Source of the DNA: Primulina eburnea
Lineage: Eukaryota; Streptophyta; Magnoliopsida; Lamiales; Gesneriaceae
Length of the DNA stretch: 64,000 nucleotides
Assembly: GCF_022965805.1 (NCBI RefSeq)
Contig: NC_133114.1
Coordinates: 9,320,261 to 9,384,260 of the forward strand
Reading direction: 5' to 3'
The notes beneath the pieces are model-generated. The model made no database searches. It was not told where the DNA came from and saw only the letters and a program-made list of their open reading frames with translations. Shown here in pieces: positions 45,680 through 55,641 of this stretch. Positions within the stretch are counted from its first letter, which is position 1, and each line of letters opens with the position of its first letter. The translations under genes were made by a program, and so were the position numbers.

Positions 45680-47942
45680 GCCAGAGTGTTCGCTTTGACT
45701 GAGGAGCAGGCTCAGGATGCACCTGACGATGTTGTTGCAGGTAACTATTTCTTTCTGGTTACCCTTGCTTATGTATTGATAGATACTGGTGCATCACATA
45801 CATTTATATCTGAGCGATTTGCATTGAGTCATGCATTGCCTATTGAGTCATTGTCTGCGGTAGTTTCTGTCTCTTCTCAGTTAGGGACATGTTTGGTATA
45901 AGTGAAGTCTGTTAAACGTTGTATGCTACAGTATGATGGGCATGAGATTGAGTTAGACTGTATTGTACTTGGGTTGTCTGATTTTTACTTTATTATCGGT
46001 ATTGATAAGTTAACCAAGTACAGAGCCACTGTTGATTGTTTCCACAAGATTGTGAGATTCATACCTGAAATGGCTGATGAGTGGAAATTTTATGGTAAGG
46101 GTTCTCGATCCAGAATTCCTTTGATATCTGCTATGAATATGACTCGATTATTGCAGAAAGGAGCGGATGGATTCCTTGTTTATTCAGTTGAACTACGGAA
46201 ATCGATTCCATCATTGTCCGACTTGCCAGTGGTGTGTGAGTTTGCTGATGTCTTCCCAGATGAGATTCCTGGTTTGCCTCTGATTCGAGAGATAGACTTC
46301 AGCATTGAGTTGATGCCAGGTACAGTTCCGATCTCGAGGGCTCCGTACAGAATGGCACCGATTGAGTTGAAAGAACAGTTGGAGGATTTATTGGCCAAGG
46401 GGTATATTAGACCGAGTGTGTCTCCTTGGGGTCCTCCAGTACTATTTGTGAGAAAGAAAGACGGTCCGATGAGACTTTGTATCGATTACCGGCAACTGAA
46501 CAAAGCAACGGTAAAGAATAAATATCCCTTGCCTTGTATTGATGATTTGTTTGATCAGTTTCAGGGTTCATCTGTATATTCCAAGATCGACCTGAGATCT
46601 AGATATCATCAGTTGAGAGTCAGGGATTCTGATATCTCGAAAACAGCATTTAGAACCAGGTATGGACACTATGAATTTATTGTCATGCCATTTGGTTTGA
46701 CGAATGCACCGGTTGTATTTATGGATTGATGAACCGTATCTTTCAGAGATATCTGAATGATATTTTGTGATCATTTTCATTGATGATATTCTGATTTATT
46801 CCAAGAATATGATTGAGCCTGCTGAGAACTGTGTTGAGAATTTTGAGGGCTGAGAAACTGTATGCTAAACTATCGAAATGCGAGTTTTGGTTGAGACAAG
46901 TTGTATTTCTGGGGCATATTATATTTGGAGAAGGTATATCAGTGGATCCCAGTAAGGTTGAAGCCGTGATTTCTTGGCCGAGACCGACATCAGTACCCGA
47001 AATTCGCAGTTTTATGGGTTTGGCCAGGTATTATCGTCGATTTATTAAAGATTTCTCGAGTATTGTCAAACCGATTACTCAGTTGACTCAGAAGAATGCT
47101 CTGTTTATTTGGTCAAAAGACTGTGAGTCCAGTTTTCTGGAATTGAAGAAAAGACTGACCAGTGCACCGACACTGACTATTCCCTCAGGTACTGGTGATT
47201 TTGTGGTTTATTGTGATTCATCTCACCGAGGATTGGGTTGTGTTCTCATGCAAGCAAGGGCATGTTATTGCTTATGCCTCAAGACAACTGAAGCCCCATG
47301 AATCTCGTTATCCAATTCATGATCTTGAATTGGCAGACATCGTCTTTTCATTGAAGATATGGCGACATTATCTGTATGGTGAAAAATTTGAAATTTATTC
47401 TGATCACAAGATCCTGAAGTATCTGTTTTCACAATCCGAATTGAATATGAGGCAGCGAAGATGGCTTGATTTTCTTAAAGACTTCGATTGTGAAATCAAG
47501 TATTATACAGGGAAATCCAATGCAGCAGCGGATGCACTGAGTCGAAAGGTATGTTCCTTATCCTTATCGACGATTGGTGTTTCGAATTTGATAGAAGATT
47601 GATGTTTGTCTGGATTAGCCTTTGAAACAGATTGTCAGCCTCTGAGATTGTATACTATTCGAGCTGAACCAGAACTGATATTGAGAATCAAAGAGTACAC
47701 AAAAGGTTTATCAGAATTGCAGAATTCGATTGCTATGGTCAGAGCGGGACATCAATCGGAATATCAGGTTCGTGACGGTGTTTTTTTTGTGAATAATCGT
47801 ATTGTGTTTCAGATTTGAGACAGCGGATACTAGCAGAAGCGCACAGCAGTCGTTTTAGCATTAATCCTGGTGGCAGAAAAATTTATAATGATTCGAAGAC
47901 ACCGTATTGGTGGAAACATATGAAATATGATGTTAATGAATT
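45680..47942 (+). pseudogene. pol: gypsy-A protease, RT, RNase H and start of integrase
   Basis: Protease [13 protein letters not shown] is at about 45765; a TAA at 45899 interrupts the same frame. RT runs [53 protein letters not shown] and [14 protein letters not shown], with a small deletion at 46725. [10 protein letters not shown] (about 46780) is in a shifted frame. The connection and RNase H follow with [29 protein letters not shown] and AAADALSRK. The integrase zinc finger starts near 47830 with its second His changed to Asn (SINPGG) and stops at NEFV, where a solo LTR is inserted. It resumes at 53605. Confidence 0.88.
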
Positions 47943-48078
47943 TGTAATGCCCGAGTATTTGATTATTGTAATCTGAGATGATTTGTTGATTATGAACTGA
48001 TGTAATTATAGCCGGGCCATTCCGAGATCAGATTTGGGAAAATCATATGGAATTATACAAGTTTACATCGACGGTACT

Positions 48079-48172
48079 GCGCGCGGGCGGAAGTTTTTGA
48101 CCGCCCGAGCGCGATTGTTTAATTTGCGAGGGGCGAGAGTTCCGCGCCCGGGCGGAACTTTATGTCCGCCCG
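48079..48172 (+). repeat. Two GC-rich hairpins in the solo gypsy LTR
   Basis: GGGCGG ... CCGCCC inverted repeats at 48079-48113 and 48149-48172 (8-bp perfect stem CGGGCGGA/TCCGCCCG), about 70 bp apart, in otherwise AT-rich DNA. Confidence 0.75.
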
Positions 48173-48780
48173 AGCGCGAGACGTGCAACATGAATATTGA
48201 GCCACGTTTTCTTGTCATGCATTGGGATATATATATTGTTATTACTCAGCAATTCACATGCAAGAATCGAAGGAAATCCTCTAAAATCCCTTCAAACTTC
48301 ACCTTGGGTTTCAAGTTAGGATTTTGTAGAATCCGTCCGTCCGAATTTGAATCCGAGTACAGTACCGAGTTCCTAGCGACGACAGCTACAATAGGACGTA
48401 AGTTTTATTATGTTTTGTGATGATTTGAAATTATGATAATGATCCATATATGTTGTTCTTGTGATATCAGACATTGTATAATCGAAATTGGATCGAAGAA
48501 CAGACTAGTTATATAATTGTTATGAATTTTCAGAGTTGATTTGATTGTGATTAGATCGAATTGATATCAGAATTGTATTGTTATTGATTATGAGATGTTG
48601 GGATCGATATCTGATTGATATTTATTGCTGGGTATATTGATATTATTCAGATTTGATCAGATGAGTTGTTGATTTGTATATACTGATATTGTATTACCGG
48701 TAATGCGAGATTGTGCAGATGTGAGATTATGATCTGTTATTGTTAAGATTATGGGTTGTACTGATATTGATTATGGGCCG

Positions 48781-49127
48781 TGTAATGCACATGGGCTGTT
48801 CTCGATTGGGCTTAAATCCCTTTACGGTTATCCCATTACCCATTACTCATAGAACTTCTCCAGCCCAGGCACTGGAGCTTTTTACCTTCCCATGATTAGA
48901 ACCCAAGACCACCTGGACTTATATAGATCTTGGCAGCAATCCTGGTACTAGCTCAACTGGTACCAGGATTGCTGCCAAGATCTATATAAGTCCAAGAGGT
49001 CTTGGGTTCTAATCCTGGGAAGGCAAAAAGCTCCAGTGCCTGGTCTGGAGAAGTTCTATGAGTAATGGGTAATGGGATAACCGTGAGGGGACTTAAGCCC
49101 AATCGGGAACAGCCCATGTGCATTACA
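48781..49127. mobile_element. Foldback element: head-to-head tRNA-like SINE pair
   Basis: Arms of 168 bp (48781-48948 and 48960-49127) are inverted copies with roughly 95% identity by eye, around an 11-base centre. The ends are TGTAATGCACATGGG and its complement. The right arm with the centre reads as a pol III head: A box TAGCTCAACTGG (48949-48960) and B box GGTTCTAATCC (49005-49015). A T-rich tail follows at 49139-49193. I infer a tRNA-derived SINE duplicated in inverted orientation. It is non-coding. Confidence 0.75.
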
Positions 49128-49204
49128 AAAAAAGGCTCCTTTTTTTTCAATAATCTTCTTTTTTCTCTTTCTCTTTCTTTTTTTTTTTCAAAAAAGGCGC
49201 TTTT

Positions 49205-49441
49205 TTTTTGTAACGATCATGGGCCATTAGGCTGGACCAACAAAGGCCTCGGCCCATACCCACGCACTACTACTGGTCATGGGTCGTTAGGATGGTCCAG
49301 CATGGGCCTCAGCCCATGCTCATGCACCGCCACTAACAGAATATCCCACTCCTGGAAAGTGGTTTCTTTCGCCTTCACCAACACTTGAACCCAGGACCTC
49401 CAGGATAAATACCTAGATTCCTAAGTGTTGGTACCAGTTGA
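49205..49441 (-). mobile_element. Second SINE-like fragment, reverse orientation, truncated
   Basis: Minus-strand text TCAACTGGTACCAACAC and GGTTCAAGTG resembles the SINE head at 48949, cut at the Cassandra LTR. Inside are two related units of about 60 bp starting CATGGGCCATTAGG and CATGGGTCGTTAGG. The SINE assignment is moderate. Confidence 0.5.
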
Positions 49442-50304
49442 TGTATACGCCCCAGATTTGACGACTGTCCTCACTGTACCAAGACGAGTCTTTCCAGCGT
49501 GCTTATGTCTTCAATCACACGCACCCTAAGAAACTTCCCAGGAGGTCACCCATCCCAAAATTGCCTCAAGTCAAGCACGCTTAACTTTGGAGTTCTTATG
49601 TGATGAGCTACCGAAAAGAAGATGCACCTTCGTGATATGAGTAGTACCAATCAAATCTTTTAAGTTCTCTTCAACTGTACAGTCCATGACATTGAACAGT
49701 CTCGGAATCCCTCTCATTCCCATGTGGGTCGGTTCATTCATGTTCCCTCCACCTAGAAGCCTGCCAAGAGCCGCTCATTGTCCGTGCAACTGATGGCACC
49801 GACGATCACCCCTCGCCTTCTTCGGCCCCGGGCCTCACATGCCCACCAGCTTCCGCTTGGTTCGTCCCCGAACCACACCGTACTAAGAGAGGTCGGCTCT
49901 GATACCAATGTATACGCCCCAGATTTGACGACTGTCCTCACTGTACCAAGACGAGTCTTTCCAGCGTGCTTATGTCCTCACACACACACCCTAGGAAACT
50001 TTCCAGGAGGTCACCCATCCCAAAATTGCCCCAAGTCAAGCACGCTTAACTTTGGAGTTCTTATGTGATGAGCTACCGAAAAGAAGATGCACATTTGTGA
50101 TATGAGTAGTACCAATCAAATCTTTCAAGTTCTCTTCAACGGTACAGTCCATTATATTGAACGGTCTCGGAATCCCTCTCATTCCCGTGTGGGTCGGTTC
50201 ATTCATGTTCCCTCCACCTAGAAGCCTGCCAGGAGCCGCTCATTGTCGGTGCAACTAATGGCACCGGCGATCACCCCCCGCCCTCTTCGGCCCCGGGCCT
50301 CACA
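49442..50304 (-). mobile_element. Cassandra-like TRIM with 5S-rRNA-derived LTRs
   Basis: LTRs 49442-49839 and 49909-50304 (TGTATACGCC...GGCCTCACA) enclose 69 bp that end in GCTCTGATACCA (49896-49907), the complement of the Met-tRNA primer site; the element points to the minus strand. Each LTR carries, on the minus strand, AGAACTCCAAAGTTAAGCG, TGCTTGA, GGATGGGTGACCTCCTGGGA, which correspond to the A box, intermediate element and C box of plant 5S rRNA. 5S-like LTRs are the hallmark of Cassandra TRIMs. It has no coding capacity. A matching 5-bp target duplication is not seen, so the left flank is probably rearranged. Confidence 0.88.
49533..49600 (-). other. 5S-rRNA-like segment in Cassandra LTR (first copy)
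   Basis: Complement of the 5S internal promoter: C box GGGTGACCTCCTGGGAAG and A-box AGTTAAGCGTGCTT are recognisable. The second copy is at about 49995-50061. It is not a functional 5S gene; the 5' and 3' parts of 5S rRNA are missing or altered. Confidence 0.85.
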
Positions 50305-50920
50305 GGCCGTGTTATTATATCTGTGATGTGAAAATTGACGGGGTTATTGAGATCGTATTGTTATGCCATCGAAACATCAGAAGATTGATATTAATCAGAT
50401 TCGTTTGATTGAGATTGTATCATTGTATCTTTGACATTGATCAGATTATGTCTTGATTTGAGTATTGATCAGAACAAGTCCTGAATAGAGTTGTATATTG
50501 ACACAGTCTATTCGATATTATCATTTCAGATTTGATATGGACAGATTTGACTTCGAGACTTCGACTTCGTCAGACCGAGAAGAGAAAGGTATAAGTCAAT
50601 GTGGTATTAGTAGATCGACTCGAGTAGGATATACTTGAGTTTCCTTAAATCACATACTTATTATTATTATGTCAATTGATTTGATTTGATATGCTTGTTC
50701 TATGAATGTATAGAAAGCAGGTATTATTCGAGTGATCTTGTGACGTCAGTGCCGATAGTGATGGAATCGTCACTGGCACATTGCACGTTGTCACAAAATA
50801 GTTGAATTGGTGATAGTGCCACAGTCTGTGATGGATAGGTCAAGACACCGGATGTTTGGTTATATCGAAGTGGATAGACTTGCATTTTTTTCTATTACTG
50901 ATATTCGATATAGGAATACC

Positions 50921-53058
50921 ATAAAGGGGATCGGTTACGGTGACCGGAAGCGCAACGGAAGTTTAAAAACCGAATTTTTGACAAGGAATTTTCGGCCACC
51001 ATGATTTGTGTGTAGCAAATACAACAAACACCAAATATCATACATAGGGTGTTGAGAAAATCGTTACCTATCAACCTTTTGAGGTTGATGATGGCTCCAA
51101 CTTTGTTGTGAAACAACAAAGCTCTTGAATGGATGACAAACTATCTTCAAGCTTCCTTTGAGTACTCCTTGCTCAACTATTAAGCCCACCACCAACTAGG
51201 TAGATCCCCTCTTAATTTGCACTAGAAAATTAAGAGGATTTTTCAAAGAGAAGAATTTTATTTCCTCAACACTTGAAGAAGAAAAATTGGGAGAGAATTA
51301 GAGGCAGAAATTTCGGCCATGCTTGTGTTGGAATGGGGGAAGGGAGACTTGTCTTGGTCTTGCAAAAAGCAAAAGGCAAAAGTAGCATGCCAAGCCTTGA
51401 TATTTGAAAAAGTTGTCTCCAACTCTTCACCTCCCATGCATGCATATATATTGTTTTTAACAAATTAAAAACCCATGGACTTAATTTAATTATCTCAAAC
51501 ATTTTTGAGATTAATTAAACATTTACTTGAATTTACTCAAGTCCACTAGTTAAATAATTTATTTAAATTGAGCTCTACAAGACTCAATATAATTAAATTA
51601 ATTCAACACTTGAATTAATTTAATTATTTGGACTCTACTAGGTCCACTAGTGTTTAATTAATTCAACACTTGAATTAATTTAATTTAGTCCATAATAATG
51701 TTTATGAAAATCACCATTTTCAAATACATTATTCACTTGGCCAACTTTAATTTAGAAACACTTCCATAAATTAAAATTTACATTTCTCTCATAGAAGTCA
51801 TACTTCTATTTTTCTTTACACTTATAAACTCATTTATAAGTCGTTCAACACATTGAACTAATTTCTCCTTTATAGAAGTCATACTTCTAATTTTCCTTAC
51901 GCTTATAAACTCCTTTATAAGCCGTTCAACACATTGAACTATTTCTCTTCTCAACGGGATCTAGAAAGCTAGTACTTGTGTGGCCCTCAATGGTTCATTG
52001 ATACAACTAGCTATGGGTTCACATCTCCATGTGATTCGGACTAAACATGTCTTTATATGAGCATACCCCAATTGCTCCATTCTTACTTATCAACACCTTG
52101 ATAACAAGAACGTCAGAACTCAAGTCTGATAGTACCCAACCAATCATGTTAAATGCCTAGCAGCATCGCTTACATGATTCCCTAGGTATCAAATGATAGT
52201 GCCTGCAAGAATCATTCAATTATGGTTAGCGTACAGTACGGTCCCTTCAACTCATATATCCCGACCGATTCGACAACCATTGGTTTGTCGAGAGTTGTCA
52301 ATGAATCGATACTATGTGTCATGTCGTAGTTGCATCGATGGTGTAATCTATGAAACCCCTTTCATAATTACCACCATACTCTGATCAGAGATTTCAACCT
52401 ACATACACATGAGAACACATAGGATATCCATACCCGAAGGTAAGCGGTGAATCCCCGACTACAATGCATCGACTCCTATATGTTTCGACAGAAAACCCAA
52501 CCTTGCCACCTGATGACCCCATGAGAGTCGGTAAACAAGTCAAAGTGTAATTCTAGCACATAGAATCTCAATGTTGTCCCGGGTCATAAGGACTAATGGT
52601 GTACAACCATAAACTAGGAATTTTCCACTCGATAAGTGAGAACCACTTGGAAAATCATTTTATGGAGGGTTGTTCAGTGCACTCTACCAGGAGCACCTAT
52701 CTGCATGCTCGGACATCACAATGTCCCCTACCAATGAAACATGGTACTCACATCGTAGATACTAGTCTCGAACTCTAGCGGCCTATATCCTTCTTAGCGG
52801 CGGCTGAATCGACTAGGAACTGTTTAGAATATACAGTATTCCAAATATGAGTTTCATGATACTCATCATATGAGCATCTCATATTCTTTCTACTATTTGT
52901 ATATTCAAGGGCTTTATCTATGCAACTAGCATGGGTATACAGATAAAGATTTGCCAAAACAATAATTTCAAATATTATTAAAATAAAGATTGCTTATTCA
53001 TAGAGTTTCATTGTGAACACTCGGCCAACACTTGGCTCGACGAGCACCTACTCTAACA
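50921..53058 (-). mobile_element. Solo copia LTR of the copia-4 family, minus strand, TSD ATACC
   Basis: The 2,138-bp reverse complement of the copia-4 LTR: starts AAAGGGGATCGGTTACGGTG (complement of the LTR end) and ends CACCTACTCTAACA. Flanked by ATACC at 50916-50920 and 53059-53063; the first terminal dinucleotide is mutated. No internal region, so it is a solo LTR left by LTR-LTR recombination. Confidence 0.92.
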
Positions 53059-53604
53059 ATACCAACGTCTGGAAACCGGGATCCCTAGACTAGGATTGAG
53101 TCTAGTCTGAGACTTGGAGTCACGAGTCTGATTGGCGATTTTATATTGATTATGTTTCAGATTTTGTTACATGTTACTGTTATCTGTTACATGTTTTACA
53201 TGCTTTTACATTATTTGTATAACTGCATGTTTCGTTGATTTATACTGGGATTTATTTCTCACCGGAGTTACCGGCTATTGTCGTGTTTGTATGTGTGCAT
53301 GACAACATGTGGGATAGGTTCAGGGTCGAGGAGATGAAGAGAGATCGTGATTAGAGAAGAGACTACGGACTTTGATTTGAGATAGGGTTTAAGCACTTGA
53401 TATGTAGTTATCAAACCTTAGTCTCGAATGATTGTATATAGTAATAGACTTGTACTTTAATACTAATATGTATGTTGGAAGTATTCCATTACGTTCTGCA
53501 TTTAATACTGTATTTTTTTAAAAAAATTTAGACCATGTTTACTTTAATTGATTAAATTGTCCCAATGATGATTAAGAACTTAATTAGCGTCCGGGTTCCC
53601 ACAG

Positions 53605-53699
53605 AATTTGTAGCCAAGTGTGTGAATTGCCAACAGGTGAAAGCTAAAAGAAAGAAACCAGGAGGATTGTTACAGATTTTGTCTATTCTTGAATGGAAA
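53605..53699 (+). pseudogene. pol: gypsy-A integrase, continuation after the solo LTR
   Basis: Encodes EFVAKCVNCQQVKAKRKKPG then LEWK, the second half of the HHCC zinc finger (both Cys present) and the start of the core. It is cut by the Athila-type LTR at about 53700; the remaining integrase is not in this window. Confidence 0.88.
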
Positions 53700-55378
53700 T
53701 GTGATGAAACTTAAAATTAATAATTTATTATATGTTAAAACCTGTATTTTAAAATTTTAAGTTTCATTAAAATTATAAATTATGTTATTTTAGTATGGTT
53801 TGTTTATATTTAAATGTCTTACTAAATTTGTTTTATTTTCAGGTTTTTTACGTGTTGGTAAAATAATGATAACTCAAGCTAGAAAATTCAAATGGAGGTG
53901 ACTCAAACATGGTTGGAATCCTTGAGAAGTTATTTACAACTTTGCAGAAGACATGATTGCCTAAAAAGCTCATTAAGATGATCGAATTGTGCAAAGATCA
54001 AAAGGAGGACACATTTACTTTTACTATGACCATCATTTAGTAAAAAATTCATAACTATTTCAATATTTATCCAAATGAGGTGAATCAAGTGGCCAACTCA
54101 TCTACACAAAATTCCCCACATGTTTGTGGCCTTAATCAGAGTCAAAGTGGTGAGAAAAGTCGTGGAACAAGGCATTGAAAGAAGGGACATAGAATTGGAG
54201 TTGAGGAGACAAAGAATACTATTACAACTACATGGCATTAATAGAATTTTTGACTCTTTCTCTCATTTGGCCTATAAATAGAGGCCTTGTGCTAGCTTGA
54301 GAATCATTCTATCTCATTGTAAAATATAGTGTGAGTGTGTATCAAAGTTCTAAGTTTAAATATATTTTCTTTCATTTTCTCAACTATGAGTGATATTTTA
54401 GTGTTGATCAAAAGTAAGTTCATGGCAAGCTAAATTTATTATGTCAAGGTGAAGAGGATGCATTCTTGGTGAAGTAAGATTGTTTATATTTTGTATATTA
54501 TTTCTTTATCTCTTTTCATTTAGCTAACTTATTTTTATTGTAGGTATAAAAATGAATTATTTGTTGTTATTAATTTACATCAAATGCTTGATACCATTAA
54601 AGTGGTTATCTTGATTTGTTGTTTAATTTTGATACAATAAATATTTCATCACTTATTATTATATATATATAGATATATATATATATATATGTATATTTAT
54701 ATAATAATATCATAATATTTCATTTAAGCGATAGCGTGGCTCTGCCGGTTGTTCTAAATGAAATATTATGACTTAATACTAACATCTAACAATCTAACAT
54801 TTACTTTTTCGCAACTAACTTTTATTTTTCGCATCTAACATTTACTTTCTTGCAACTAACTTTTACTTTTCCGCAACTAACATTTACTTTATTGCAACTA
54901 ACTTTTACTTTACCGCAACTAACTTATTAAATCAATATATTTCATTTAGGCAATAGCGTGGCTCTGCCGGTTGTTCTAAATGAAATATAATGATTTAATT
55001 TAACATTTAATTTATGCAATTATTTATTTATATAGTTATAATTATAATCATAGGTACCATATATAAAATATCGGTTAATTCGGTATTTTCTATAGTGGGA
55101 ACTATATTAGATTATGTGTGTGTTTAATTTTCTTGGAACCATTATTTATGGTAGTTTCTTTTGTTTCACTTTTAGTTAAACAATATTACATAAACCAAGA
55201 ATAAATCCTCAAGCCTTGACAATATTTATAATTTGTAAACTTCAGTCTTGCATTTGGTAATCTATAAATTAATAAATTTAAACTCAAAATAACCTCTCTG
55301 TGGATCGATCTCGTACTTACGAAATATATTACTTGCAGATAACCTACACTTGGGTGAATTATTATTTAAGTAGTAACA
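53700..55378 (+). repeat. Athila-type 5' LTR, about 1.68 kb
   Basis: Begins TGTGATGAAACTT (or two bases later) at the integrase break and ends ...TAGTAACA just before the primer site. Contains an AT dinucleotide run (54660-54690), hairpin repeats and a minisatellite (listed separately). No frame. The left boundary is uncertain by 2 bp. Confidence 0.8.
54717..54986 (+). repeat. Duplicated 48-bp hairpin units and a 23-bp minisatellite
   Basis: Two near-identical 48-bp units (54717-54764, 54939-54986) each have 10-bp arms ATTTCATTTA/TAAATGAAAT around a conserved GC-richer core (ATAGCGTGGCTCTGCCGG). Between them (about 54786-54922) about six imperfect repeats of a CAACTAACTTTTACTTTNCG unit lie in tandem. 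Confidence 0.85.
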
Positions 55379-55384
55379 AGTTTT

Positions 55385-55397
55385 TGGCGCCGTTGCC
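55385..55397 (+). other. Primer-binding site, Asp-type tRNA
   Basis: TGGCGCCGTTGCC, seven bases after the LTR end. This is the primer site of Athila/Tat elements, usually matched to tRNA-Asp. Confidence 0.85.
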
Positions 55398-55449
55398 GGG
55401 GAGGTATAAATTAAGTTTATATTTGTTATTTATGTTTTATTTATAAGTA

Positions 55450-55561
55450 TTGTGTGTTTTTACTTGTATGAGTGTTTGGAGTCGAAAAAAAAGTGGTAGA
55501 CTTATTCGAGTATCTGAAAATAATTTAAACATGGATGATAATTCAAATAATCAAGATAATG

Positions 55562-55641
<80 letters not shown>

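Larger units (their letters stand above)
47943..53604 (+). mobile_element. Solo gypsy LTR, TSD GAATT, with further elements nested in it
   Basis: TGTAATGCCCGAG ... GGTTCCCACA, flanked by GAATT at 47938-47942 and 53605-53609. Reading across it, the integrase text ...DVNEFV joins to AKCVNCQQVK, which proves the insertion point. Removing the nested inserts leaves about 2.0 kb. Its interior and end parallel the gypsy-A LTR, so it is the same or a sister family. Confidence 0.93.

Noticed and set aside
48949..49015. tRNA gene
   Set aside because: A and B boxes are present, but there is no cloverleaf with an acceptor stem; it is a SINE head.
49533..49630. Functional 5S rRNA gene
   Set aside because: Only the internal promoter part is recognisable, on the minus strand inside TRIM LTRs, and the rest of 5S is diverged.
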